A stretch of DNA of 64,000 bases from Cryptomeria japonica (GCF_030272615.1 NC_081415.1:631765041-631829040); one strand, 5' to 3'. Shown: positions 22,983 through 33,895, counted from the stretch's first letter. The notes: generated by a model from the letters alone, not told the origin. Numbers and translations are program-made.

Positions 22983-24868
22983 ATGTGTGTGATGGTAGAC
23001 CCATCATCCAGAGTCGATGTCATTATGGAGGAGACTCTATTCATGAATGGTTGGCATAGTCCTACATATGATGAATGTGGAGCAACTATGAGGACACATG
23101 ATGGTTTTTCTATCCCTCCTTTGGGTAGCATTACCTTGACAATCCTTATGGGACCCAAGGCTATGCCTTCTATGTTTGTGTTTAATCCCAACTTACATCT
23201 ATTTTGGGTCAAACTAGGCATTCCCTGGTTGATTCCTATGGATGTTGTCCCTTCAGTGATTCATAAATGTCTTAAGTTTCCTCATGAGGGTTCGGTGCAT
23301 GTCATTCAGGATACTGGATATCAACCCTTGGTATCTCGAGGGGATTTTTCGTTAGATCATTTTTGGCTTGTTCCGGTGGGGCCCATATTTCCCCCTGGTG
23401 ATTTGATGTACCGTGCATATTATCAGTACAAGGTAGGGGAGTTAACCCCTAAATTGGATCAACCTAGTTATTTGATACCTCTTCCTACATTGATTTTTTC
23501 TCTATCTATTCTCATGTTGGAGTGGGTAGTGCCCCATGTCCCCCCATTATTGAGGCTTGAGGATAAGTCTGTTCCTCTGAATAGACCATCTGGTCTGCCT
23601 AGGACCACACAACCTTTAGTGGTTTCTTCTATTCCTATGACTGCACCTAGTGTATACAAAGGAAAGACACCCGCGCTATCAAAGTCTACGACCCACCCTC
23701 CTTTCGATCTCCCGATCATGGTCGATATCCCTTGGACCTCTCTCTATGAGAAAGAGAGGCATTCCTCTTGTGTTTGTTTGTCACCGCTTTCTTCTATTTC
23801 ACTGCCCACATCGACACCCTCTGTTCCTCCCACTGCTACTTGCGCAAAGTGTAGTAGAGCACTGATCACTATGAATGTCATGCCTATCTCAGATGCACCT
23901 CTTATTCTATCGGTTTTTGAGGCCTCGCCTAAAGAGCATGATGCTCCTGAATTCTCTCGTGCTTCAGTAGGTGGCCCTCATATTCATCATAAGGAGCATG
24001 TACGTGAGTGTAAGTGTTATTAACAAGCCAAGGCTTGAGAGCACGATGCTACTCTGCCATTTGCAGCACCTTGCTTTGTTGCATCAGCTCCTATTTCATC
24101 AAGTGCTCCTATTTTTGCATCCTCTTTGGTTTTACTCCCAACTACTTCAGGGCCTATCGATGAACCTCCCCCTAACCAAGTGTAGGTTTTCATTGCTCCT
24201 TCTTTAGAGCCGCTACTAATCACCTCTTTGCCAGATATACCTTTATTGTCTCAGCCTATTAACATGTTGCATTCGGAGGTGGTGTCTAGAATGACTCTAT
24301 CTTCTCCTCCTATTTCATAGTCATTCCTACATCAAAGCTTTCCTGGGGTCCTTCAGCCTTCTAGGATTGATAGGCGACCCATTCCTCCTATTAAGCCCAA
24401 ATGCAAGTTTGAGCAAGGATCTATCCTAGAGTTTCGATGATGCGAATCCTCACAAGTATGTTCCTCATCCTTTTCTCTGCCTATTTTAGTGCCTACTACT
24501 TTGCTTGTTTCTATGTGTGTGGTTGAGAAGGCCCCGCCTTCTCTTGAGTTTGTTAATGCCCCTCTTTTGGAGGCCGACAGTCCTGTTCTTGTTTCATCTT
24601 CTCTGAATTAGTCACCTGCTTCCTCTAAAAAGGCTTATTTGTTCAACTCCTAGGAGGACATCTTGATATTGTCTACGATCTTCACGCAATTGTTTAATCA
24701 TGCCTCCTCCAAGCCTGTGGAGGAAGACAGTGATGCTTATTTATCTATTTCCCTTGTTGCTGGTGAGGCACCTAGTGCCACTCTTGTTATTGTCCTCCTC
24801 CGTGCTCGTCCTCCTTCTCACTATGATCTAGATTGGGAGGATGATGATCTCCTAAGGTATAACCTTTA
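22983..24868 (+). pseudogene. Element 1 degenerate protease with Pro/Ser-rich tail
   Basis: 346 codons are open at 22983-24023. The N-terminus keeps the retropepsin layout: VMVDPSSRVDVIMEETLF where an active-site Asp triad would lie (here DPS), PPLGSITLTILMGP as flap region, then LGIPWLIPMDVVPSVIHKCL as the C-terminal strand. After about 120 residues it becomes Pro/Ser-rich. After stops the same frame runs to an acidic end, SHYDLDWEDDDLLRYNL, at 24812-24866. The missing catalytic triplet suggests an inactive protease fold. No RT follows before the polypurine tract at 27380. Confidence 0.65.
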
Positions 24869-25257
24869 GGATGTTTCTCTTTTCTCTCCATCCTTTTGTA
24901 TGTGATCTTGATTGTGTTCCCCCGTGCTTGCTTTATATGTTTGTTCCCTCCTAGAGAACCCAAGTTGATCCGTAAGTGTTTGGATATGGGAGGTTGATTA
25001 TCTTTATATATTGTGCTCTCTTGGAGGACCCGAGTTACTCTGTAGGTGCTCATATATAGGGTATTTTTTGTCGTAAAACTTCTTCTATTTGTCATATCTT
25101 TCTTTTTTCGATATTCGGGGATGATGCAAAGTGTTGGGGGCATCTTCAACCTCCTTCCATGTTGACCTAAATTTTTTATTTATCTTTTTCTTCATGTGTT
25201 CTTATTTAGATCCGATAACTTTGGCACCATGACGATTGTGATGTTGGTAAAAGGTGA
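24869..25257. other. Element 1 internal non-coding
   Basis: About 390 bases after the last ORF. Two loose copies of CCTCCTAGAGAACCC/CTCTTGGAGGACCC then GAGTT and TGTAGGTG/CGTAAGTG occur at 24940-25050. No coding signal was recognised. Confidence 0.4.
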
Positions 25258-26405
25258 ATGATGGAGATATCAAGAGGAAAGCTTTCCTTCCTTCCGAGGA
25301 GAGATAAAATTTTCACTTCAGATTTCTCTTCAAACACATTTTCCACATTATATTGGAAGAGGGAGGAAAATACACTAGATTAAACCTCTATAGAAAGAGA
25401 TTGAATTCTGAGTGGTGGTAAGTGAATCCCTTCTTCTAAGATTGAGATTTGAATTGATTGAATTGTGTACTTATGATCAAGTGTAAAAGTAACAAAGATC
25501 TGATTATAACTCAAGATAGAAGCATAGGATGAAGTTGTGCACTTGGATATGGAAACAATCTAGTGAAATGAAGTCACACTGCAAATTTGGGAAAAAGTTG
25601 TCCAGACCGTGGCGGGAATGTACACGGTCCTCCAAAAATTTAGGGAAATGAAAAAGAGTTTTTTTGCCTCTGCAAATGAAGCCCGAATCCAAAAGTACAT
25701 CTGTGCTTCTGCAACCAACACATAGAAAAGAGAGGGAAAGGTGTTGGGAAAGGGGGTTTGCCTTCAGGTCAAACCCCAGTTTTGGAATTAACCAAATGAT
25801 GAAAGAGAGTATTTGCAAGTAAATGCAAATGAAAGACTGAAATGTAAGTCACCTCAAGGGAGGTTGTAGATAGAATGTAGATGGATTTGCTTGTGTGGAA
25901 TTGAATGTTGGAATGAATCTCCTCTTCAATGGTTGAATCCTTGACTTGAATACAACACCTAGCCTTGAAGGGAGACTTGATAATGCTCAATGCTAGAAAG
26001 GAATGCTTAAATGCTTGATCACATGTAAACTTCCCACTCATCCAACTTATGCAAATGAGAGGAAAAATGCAACTTATATACTCGTCAATTAGGTTTAATT
26101 GACTGATTTTTCATCGCAAGCTGACACTGGGGGAGTCTTCCCGCTCAATGTGCAACCTCCAAAGCACATTTGAAAAGGGTCCTACCCCAAAATGGGGCAG
26201 GGAATAGGGGTGCCACGCCCCAGTCCTGCCCTTTTTTGTAGGACAAGATGCAATTCAGGTAGTGCAGAGGGCAAGAAGGATGCAGTTCTCAAGCATCGAG
26301 AAAGTCTTTGGTCTCCGATCATGCTTAGGGATTCAGTTCACATGCGTGAGGATCATAATATGGTAAAAAATTGTGAGGGTCACGATTTTATGACACTGCA
26401 ATGAT
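25258..26405 (-). mobile_element. Probable solo LTR inside element 1
   Basis: A block of about 1,140 bp is bounded by ATGAT at 25258-25262 and ATGAT at 26401-26405. On the minus strand it begins TGCAGTGTCATAAAATCGTG, closely like the LTR start of element 2 (TGTAGTGTCATAAATTGTAC). The inside has CCACGCCCCAGTCCTGCCC, comparable to the GCGCCACACCTTGGTCCCTG phrase in element 2 LTRs. The other terminus is ambiguous by one or two bases: a CA end would need a 4-bp duplication ATGA. No internal domains are present, so a solo LTR from recombination is the simplest reading. Confidence 0.55.
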
Positions 26406-27379
26406 ATACCCATCTCCCAGCTATATTACATATTTTTCTAACTGCTATGGGTTTTGATGCCAAACTATCAGATCCACTTGTCTTCTTGCATTTATCATTG
26501 ATGTTGTGGACATTTATCTGTCACCCACTAGTAGTGGCATTCCACGAAGACATATTTCTATGTTGGCATGCCACAACTCCTCTTCTCCTTAGAATGACAT
26601 TCCTTTCATGCCTATCATTCTAAGGGGGGGCCATCATATCTACATTTTGCATAGTCTGCATTTATTTAGCCTCTTGCATTTATGTTTCTCGTTGATCACT
26701 TTTTCATGCTTGCCTAGGTGGGCACCAAACCACTTGATCTTTTTCTTTTTCATGCTTGCCTAGGTGGGGACCAAACCACTTGATCTTTTTCTTTATCATG
26801 TTTTCCTAGGTGGGGGAAAAACCACTTGATCTTTTTCACCTAGATGGGGGCCACACTATTTAATCTATCTCTTTTGTTTGCCTTTGTAGGGACCAATCTA
26901 CTACTTATCAAATTTATCTTCGATCACCTAATCACATGGCTATGTAGCATATCACTACCCATGTTAAAAAAAGTCTCATCCTATCGTATGGTTATCCATA
27001 TTGGCATACATCATTTCCTTATCATATGGCTATCTAGCATAATACACTTTTCTATCCATATTGGCACATCTCATATCACGATGACCACATATCTCATATT
27101 TTTTTTGTAATAAGGGGCTTTCCTCTATGAGAGGTTCGTTTATGTTACATTATCTTATCTATCATCCATCTCAATCTATTCTTTATCTTACCATTTTACA
27201 TGTTAGTTTGCAACTAGTGTGTTTGCAATGTATCAGACAACAATATCTATTTCAAATTCAACTTCCTCTTATTGGGGGCAACCTCACCTGATCAATAAAA
27301 TTCTACCTCCCTATCATGACTCTTTTCTCTATATTCCTCTACTTTAGCTTCACATCTCCTAGTAAAGACTTTCTCGATA
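26406..27379 (+). other. Element 1 region before the polypurine tract
   Basis: No ORF of substance. It contains three tandem 46-bp units (26705-26840) and a looser duplication of a CTATCCATATTGGCA(C/T)A phrase at about 26990-27070. These lie directly upstream of the tract that primes plus-strand synthesis. Confidence 0.5.
26705..26840. repeat. Three 46-bp tandem units
   Basis: Units at 26705-26750, 26751-26796 and 26797-26840 follow CATGCTTGCCTAGGTGGG, then about four bases, AAACCACTTGATCTTTTTC. A fourth degenerate copy (CACCTAGATGGGGGCCACAC) follows at about 26840-26860. Confidence 0.85.
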
Positions 27380-27393
27380 AAGTGGGGGGAAAA
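27380..27393 (+). other. Polypurine tract of element 1, separated from its LTR
   Basis: AAGTGGGGGGAAAA lies here and the element 1 LTR start TGTAATATC lies at 50820. Element 3 is inserted between them, duplicating AAATG (27391-27395 and 50817-50821), in which the final TG is the first two bases of the LTR. Confidence 0.85.
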
Positions 27394-27395
27394 TG

Positions 27396-28518
27396 TGTTA
27401 GGATAATCGGTGAACAATTGAGAGGGAGGGTGAATTAGTTGTTAACATATTATATCAATCAAACCACTTAATATCCTTTAAACATAGCACATAAACATTG
27501 AATACTGGAATAGCAGAAATAGATACCGGTAAGCAATAAAACTTAAGAATGAAATAGAGAATTAACACAATGCAACCATACCACATAACACCATGATTTG
27601 TATGTGGAAAACCCAGTAAAGGGAAAAACCATGATGGGAAGCCTACCCACAGTCAAATGATACTTCTGCTGAAAGTATGTGATACAATGAGGGGCCTGCA
27701 CATGCAAGAAGGCACACTACCTAGAGTGTACTACTCATTACAAAAGAGTCCCACTGACTACATAGAGGTTATAACCACCTCAAGGTAATTGGACAATAAT
27801 CCAAAATAATGAACTACCAGAGATAGCATCTACCATGCCTGATTATAGTCCCAATTAAGCTCAATACTAGAGGCCTTTGACCTCTTCCTTAAACCCAATT
27901 CGATCACCTGTGATCGACCAAATCTCCTTCGCACATGATATTGCATTCCACGACCACAACACACTTATTTCATTCCTATACCATCTCATTCCATACCATG
28001 ATCTACAATGAGATCTTACATCATTTTATACAAACCCTAAGGCCTAAACCAATTAGGTCAGCCACCTAAAAGATATTATAATAAGATCATTACATACATC
28101 CATATTAAAATGATATTCCATGTTAGCTTAAGACGAAAACAATAATAACCAATCTCTAAATCATCCTGATAACATGTAGAGAAAACGTTACCATGATACC
28201 GGTCCATAACCTAGATAGGTACCGGACCTAATTTGAGTCCACCATGCCAAAGAAATGTCTTCAATCAGTTCAGGCACGATCAAAGATAGCCTTCTGCATC
28301 CTGAATTCCATCTAGAAGCCACACCAACACCACTTAGCATTCTGTCAAGGTTTCTCAGTGAAAGCTCTCCCGAATAAACCTTAAACCCATGCTGGTAACA
28401 CAAGATCTTCTACTAGTAACCAAAACCCGTTTGTGGGTAACCAACCATAACATATAGTGTTGACATCAATGACAAAACATCAATGCAACACATAATCAAT
28501 TCATCCATATTTCCAACA
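27396..28518 (-). repeat. 3' LTR of element 3
   Basis: 1,123 bp, matching 49695-50816 nearly base for base over long stretches. The plus-strand reading starts TGTTAGGATAATCGGTGAAC and ends CATATTTCCAACA. Confidence 0.95.
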
Positions 28519-28531
28519 ATCTCCCCTTTGG
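28519..28531 (-). other. Polypurine tract of element 3
   Basis: The minus strand reads CCAAAGGGGAGAT directly before the LTR start TGTTGGAAATATG, the usual copia arrangement. Confidence 0.85.
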
Positions 28532-28874
28532 CATTGATAGCAACACACTAGATGTGAAAAACATCTAAGTACCAAGAAATGCCAAACAAGTCTCACCCTA
28601 TGGAAGACAACCAACAATCTCCTGTTTATAGCTATAAATACCAATATCTCTCCCCCTGTGAATAATATCTCTGTAAAGTTTTGAATTTATTTTTCACATC
28701 ACTATCTCTCCCCCTTTGACATCAATGCCAGAAATCTAACAAAAAATATCAAAGCAATGATATAAACTTTTGAATCTCAAAGATGACTACTCCCCCTGAG
28801 TAGTATCACCACTCATCATTGTCATAATGAATAGTATCTCTGATAATGCATGTCAGACTGATGCCAAACCACAT
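28532..28874 (-). other. Element 3 3' untranslated region
   Basis: About 340 bases between the end of the RNase H frame and the polypurine tract. It contains several CTCTCCCCCT/ACTCCCCCTGAG phrases, which are purine-rich on the element strand. No ORF. Confidence 0.5.
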
Positions 28875-30189
28875 CAATCAAGTCTCTGTCAGAGGGGCAG
28901 AAACCCCTAACCTGTCTCTCAAATACTTAAATGATTCCTTAGACAATGGTTTAGTGAATATATCTGCAATCTTCTCTTTAATGTTCACATAAACCAATTT
29001 GACTTCCTTTTCTTCTACCTTTTCCTTTAGAAAGTTATATTTTATTGATATGTGCTTAGTCTTAGAGTGAAATACCAGATTCTTAGACATGTCAATAGCT
29101 ACAGAGTTATCACAATATATAACTGCTGGTTCACTACAATTTACCTTGATATCCTTCAACATTTGCTTCATCCATAAGAATTAAGTGCAATTAGTTGCTT
29201 CTGCAACATATTCAGCTTCTACAGTAGATAAATAAATGCATGACTATTTTATGTTGATCCATGAAACCAATCTTTCCAAGAAAGAAAGATCCACTAGAAG
29301 TGATCTTCCTGTCATCAGTATCTCCTGCCCAATCTAAATCTATATATGCACATAAAGTGAAGTTATCATCTCTAGAATACCATAAGCCATATTTTGTTGT
29401 TCCTTGTAAATGTCAGAATATCCTATTTGCTACACATTCATGATTTTCTTTAGGATTACTTTGATATCTTGAAACAATACTTACTGCATTCATAATATCT
29501 GGTCTAGTCTAAGTTAGATATAACAAGCCACCAATCATAGACTTATACCTTGTTGGATTTATCGGTGTAGTTGTATCTTTGATAGATAATTTCTCACTAG
29601 TCACCATAGGAGTAGTTACCGGTTTGGAATGATCCATACCAAACTTCTTCAACAATTTCATTAGATACTTAGTTTGACAGATAAAAATGCCTTTGTCAGT
29701 TTGAGTAATCTACAAACCTAAGAAAAATCTCATCTCACCAATCATGGACATTTCAAACTCATTTTTCATATTATTAGAGAATTCCATGCACAATTTATCT
29801 TCTCCTCCAAAAATGATATTATCAACAAATACTTCAATAATCAGAATATCATCATCAATGATCTTATAATATAAATTATTGTGAGCAATGCCTTTAGTAA
29901 AACCAAGCTTCAAAAGATATTTATCCAACCTTGCATACCAAGCTCTAGGAGCTTGTTTCAAACCATATAAAGCTTTCCTTAATCCGCAAACCATATCTTT
30001 ATCATTTGTTAGTGAAAATCTATTAGGTTTCTCAATGTATACCTCTTCCTCAAGTTCACCATTAAAAAATGCACACTTAATATCCATTTGATAGACCTTA
30101 TAGTTTTTATAAGTTGCATAGGCAAGAAATAGTCTTATAGCTTCAATTATAGTTATAGGTGCAAATATCTCACCATAATCAATTCCTTC
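28875..30189 (-). pseudogene. Element 3 reverse transcriptase and RNase H
   Basis: In element order the segment begins at the target site of element 4 with EGIDYGEIFAP. It continues as MDIKCAFFNGELEEEVYIEK, then ALYGLKQAPRAWYARLDKYL at 29710-30087. The catalytic box reads FVDNIIFGG instead of YVDD, so one metal-binding Asp is lost. After stops the RNase H part reads DWAGDTDDRK and LSTAEAEYVA-like, then IYCDNSVAIDMSKNLVFHSK and ADIFTKPL, ending near 28875. Enzyme role from the family: cDNA synthesis and RNA removal. The changed catalytic residue and multiple stops show that it is dead. Confidence 0.88.
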
Positions 30190-31638
30190 TGTAGATGTAT
30201 AAAAATGACCATATTCCTAAATGAATATTTTATGTTCATTTCTCTATTTAATTAAATCTAATTTAATTGAATCATCCACATTCTTCTATTTAAATTAAGT
30301 AAATTACTCAATTTATTTAAATTAAATTCACTAGACTTCTTTTTACCATTTAATGAATAAATCATTTTATTCAATTAAATCCCTTCTATCCACTTTTAAT
30401 TAAATTCAAATTAAATTAAATAGTTATCCTAAATTGAATAAATCTAATTTATTTAATTTCCCCAAATTGCAACCAAATTGAAGTAAATTCATTTTATTTC
30501 AATTAAATCCTATTATCCCTCCATCCACTTGCAAAATCTTACATCTCCCACTTGCCTCCTAAACCCTATTCCTAACCCCCTTCTAGACTCTTCTAAACAC
30601 TCTAATTAGCCTAACCCATCTCCTAAACTTTGTCACATCCCTACGCAAGGGGAGGTCACTTCTCAAATCCTCAAAGTCTTTGAAAACCTTTAAAGGATTC
30701 AACCACTTAATTTTCCAAGTCTCCCAAACCATTAATGGTTAACTCAACCCTCTAGCATGATTAGAGACTTTCTCTAAACTTAACCTCCATGTAACCCAAG
30801 GGTCTCATCAAGCCTTCAATGCTTTGACCATGGTTATCCCTTAATCTTTTGCACAAAAGTTTATCCTTAGGGTTAAAGCTTGATCCAATGGGTAATCCTA
30901 ACTTAAACTTTAACTCTTACCCCTAGGATAACCATGAGGTCTTCTCAAGCATTTAATGCCTCCAACCCTTTTTCTCAACCCAGCCCTATGTTGACATTTA
31001 TCACCATTTCATTGGTGCCAATTACAAACATGGATCCCCAACTTTCAAACTTGGCCCTTGATTATATCTTTCAATCCTGACCATCCATTGCCCTATTTTT
31101 GCTATAAATAGAGCTCTCATTCCTCCATTTTAGAAACCAAGTCTTTAGCATCATACTTATGCTCAAATACATTCAAGCTTTCATACCATTTTATGCTCAT
31201 CATTTTAGCCTCTCTTTTAGATAGAAATTAATCTAAATATGCATGTTTAGAGTACTTTCTTTATCGTTTAGCTTAAATCAGGGACTAATATAGTATGCTA
31301 GGATAGTCTTGTTTACTAACCTTGTCATCTTATAACTAGTTTATTGCATTTATAGGATCATGCATAGCTTAGGATGCATCTCATCTTAAAATCAACAAAA
31401 GCATCCCTCGTTCTTGCATTTGTCATCCCTAAACCATTTTGCTCAGTGATCTGAGAGAAAAAACATTGGTTTGAGGGACCTTGTGAGATAGAGAACCATG
31501 GAACCAACCTCGGGAAGCTGAGCCATACTTCATGACTCCATAGCTTGCACCAAGAAGTCCTGTGGGTGTGTGGACAAGTCTCCATAGAGCTCTGTTTTCC
31601 ACATTTTGAGCTCTATCCACCCGCTTTTCTCGCATAAA
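30190..31638 (+). repeat. LTR of element 4, left copy
   Basis: 1,449 bp starting TGTAGATGTATAAAAATGAC. The end is placed by comparison with the right copy, whose last bases before the primer site are CATACA; here they read CATAAA, so the terminal CA has mutated. The first 300 bp are rich in TTAATTAAA-type phrases. From about 31380 the LTR matches the right arm at about 97 percent by eye, with most differences being transitions. Confidence 0.88.
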
Positions 31639-31642
31639 TTTC

Positions 31643-31660
31643 TTGCGCCCACCGTGGGGC
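31643..31660 (+). other. Primer-binding site of element 4
   Basis: TTGCGCCCACCGTGGGGC, against TGGTGCCCACCGTGGGGC in the right arm. The latter keeps the expected TGG start. It lies four bases after the LTR and differs from the primer sites of elements 1, 2 and 5. Confidence 0.6.
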
Positions 31661-31726
31661 ATTACCCCATATATCTAATCGGTTTTAAAATATAACCACT
31701 TTTGCAGGTTTGCGGAAAATGAGAAT

Positions 31727-32001
31727 CAGTGCATGAGAATCATTCCCTAGCGCATATGGTCAACAACCTAACGCATCCAGTTCATTGTTCAGTGCATTGG
31801 GTCCATCATCTAGCACTTCAAGTCTGTTTATTAGTGCATAAGAATATTAAAATTTTCCTGTAGGTCTCAGCGCAGGAGAAAAATAGAGCAGCGCTTCCGG
31901 AACATAGAGTAACGCATCCCGAAAACAGTGTAGTGCGTCACCAATTTCTTTTAGCGCATCACGGATATTTTTTAGTGCGTACAATTTGTTCTGTAGCACA
32001 T
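31727..32001 (+). repeat. 21-bp phased TAGCGCAT array, cluster 1
   Basis: Thirteen copies of a motif with consensus (T/C)AGCGCAT, variants AGTGCAT, AACGCAT, AGCACTT and AGTGCGT. The A of each motif lies at 31728, 31749, 31770, 31791, 31812, 31833, 31869, 31890, 31911, 31932, 31953, 31974 and 31995. All but one of the steps is exactly 21 bp; the exception is 36. The 13-14 bases between motifs are unrelated to each other. Read in one frame the array gives a heptad with Ser-Ala at fixed places, but stops recur, so coding is doubtful. It starts about 90 bp after the LTR. Confidence 0.92.
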
Positions 32002-33517
32002 TGAAAACAGACAGAAATCAAAATTTTAAAATCTATAACCGGGAATAAAAAAATAGACTTGTTGAAGTCCACCAACCATCTAACATTTTCAACTTGTTTT
32101 CTTGCAGGATTCTAACAAATCTGTTGCAGATGGGAGCTTAAAATTTTAAAAATATTAAGATAGTTAGGATTTTCACTAACTTAGTTAAGTTAGTTTAAAT
32201 TTTTAAAGCTTCTTCTATTCTTAAAAATTGAACTCACTTATTTCCTTTGGGCTGTAAAAAGAACCACAAAATCAATCTTTCTTGCTTTTTTAGGAGAAAA
32301 ATTTCTTTAATTTGGGCTCTAAAAAGAACAAGTCAAATTTTCAAGTTTTGAAATCAAAAGGGCTAAAAGAACTTCACCATCCTTTGGTGCATAAAAGGAT
32401 TCACTTCATTTTTTTTTTAAAGTTAAAGAATCACACTTGTCCTGTTTTGTTCACAACAAAAGAAGGAAGTCATTCCCCTTTACCGATTTTCTTTTGTTGA
32501 CCACATCGAAATTTTTCTTTGTTGACCAGGTTCCTTTACTAGATTAGAGAATCATTGCTTTGAGGAAATAAAAGGAACACCATGCTTGTTGGAGCAACAT
32601 CTCTAAGTAGAGGTTAGCAAATCACTGAATTGAGGGCTTAAAAAGAACCTTGTTTGCCTTATCTCGAAAGTGGAAGGTATATGCTCTCCCCTTAACTGGG
32701 TGATAAAAAAGCCAAACCACTCTTAAGCTTTCTCTACTTCAAGCATTTACATCCTTTAGCAGGCTTGCCTTCCCGAGGAGTTGGAATCAACTCTTAAAGC
32801 CATTTATGGCCAGTGCGAAGGGAACGACCTAAGTGGGAAATGACTTTGATGCCAAGTGTTCCAACCCACTATAATCAAAAGTGGAAAGTGACAAAAGTCC
32901 TTTTCAATGGTTGCGCGCAGCGATTAGCCTTCCCCCAGTATCCTCAAGATATGTAAAGCCTTTGTTCTAAAGGTTGGGAAGCCTCCTGAGGGAGTTTATC
33001 ACTGACGATTGAACAGGAAGCCTGATTAAGAGCCATAGAAATAGAAACTTTGAACCAAGTCAGTAACCAGACATTTATAACATCATAGTGCAAGGGTGGG
33101 GAAGAATCTGCCCCCAAGATTACTCACCATATATCTCCCAAGATAACTACTCAATTGTGAAGCAATTCACTTTGAGTTAATTTCTGGCAAAAGGCAAAAA
33201 AACGGGCCCCCTCTAGGGGGTGACACGGTTGTTTGAGCTGACGGAGTATCGAGACTAGTGGGCTATGATGTTATTTATGACATTTGAATAAAGAGTCTTT
33301 CTAAAGTGTATTTTTCGTATCCAAACCTGTTAAAACATTGAGGATTTGAACACATTCTCGCAGAACATACACTTTTTGTTAGATTAGGCAAAAATGGTTG
33401 TCTTCTTTGTGCTTTGCTTGCATTTACTACTTCAGAAAATCATCCATCAAGGCTGAAAAACTTACAATCAAATCCGAAAATTGCAGAAAAACCAACCAAA
33501 GGAAAAATCAGGGCAAA
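32002..33517 (+). other. Element 4 leader between the two arrays
   Basis: 1.5 kb without a credible ORF. Two phrases recur around GGGCT(C/G)TAAAAAGAAC (about 32250 and 32315). The section 32760-33200, with GGCTTGCCTTCCCGAGGAG, GGGAACGACCTAAGTGGGAA and TTCCAACCCACTATAA, resembles element 5 at 54690-54790 (GGCCTGCCTTCCTGACC, GGAATGACCCAAAGTGAG, TTCTAACTCACTATAA). The leader is therefore shared between the two Tat-like families. A packaging or translation-control role is possible but only inferred. Confidence 0.6.
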
Positions 33518-33895
33518 TTAGCATGTGGGAACAACTCCTTAGCACGTAGGGTATTTTTGTTAGTGCATCCAAGCATCAAGTTAGCGTGTTTGTTCAAAAC
33601 AGTAGCGTTTTTATCCAAATTCCAAAACAGTGTTAAACAATTAGCGCATCGGGAAAACAATCTAGTGCGTTGAAGCATCAGCTTAGCGCGTGAAAACCAA
33701 ACTTTAGTGCATAGGGTTTAACAGTTAGTGCTTCATAGACCCATACTAGCGCATAGCCTTTCAAAATAGACAGAAAACAAAATTTTAAATAGTCAAAACT
33801 TTAGCGCGTGGCTGGGGGCAGCCTAGCGTGTGTGGTCATTCTTTTAGCGCGTAAAGTAAATTTGGTAGTGCATCTTGTCTCTATTTTAGTGCGTG
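33518..33895 (+). repeat. 21-bp phased TTAGCGCGT array, cluster 2
   Basis: Motif A positions 33520, 33541, 33562, 33583 and 33604; then 33643, 33664, 33685, 33706, 33727 and 33748; then 33803, 33825, 33846, 33867 and 33888. Within runs all steps are 21 except one of 22. The consensus is TTAGCGCGT, with CpG-decayed variants TTAGTGCAT and AGCATGT. An AGACAGAAA(A/T)CAAAATTTTAAA phrase follows the run at 33770 and also follows cluster 1 at about 32010, so motif array plus tail looks like a duplicated module. Confidence 0.92.

Noticed and set aside
22973-23221. Minus-strand ORF opposite the element 1 protease
   Set aside because: Shadow of the plus-strand protease-like frame, which shows the family strand order.
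31727-33895. CRISPR-like array
   Set aside because: The conserved motif is only 7-9 bases, the pitch is 21 bp, no cas genes are present and the locus is a plant retrotransposon leader.
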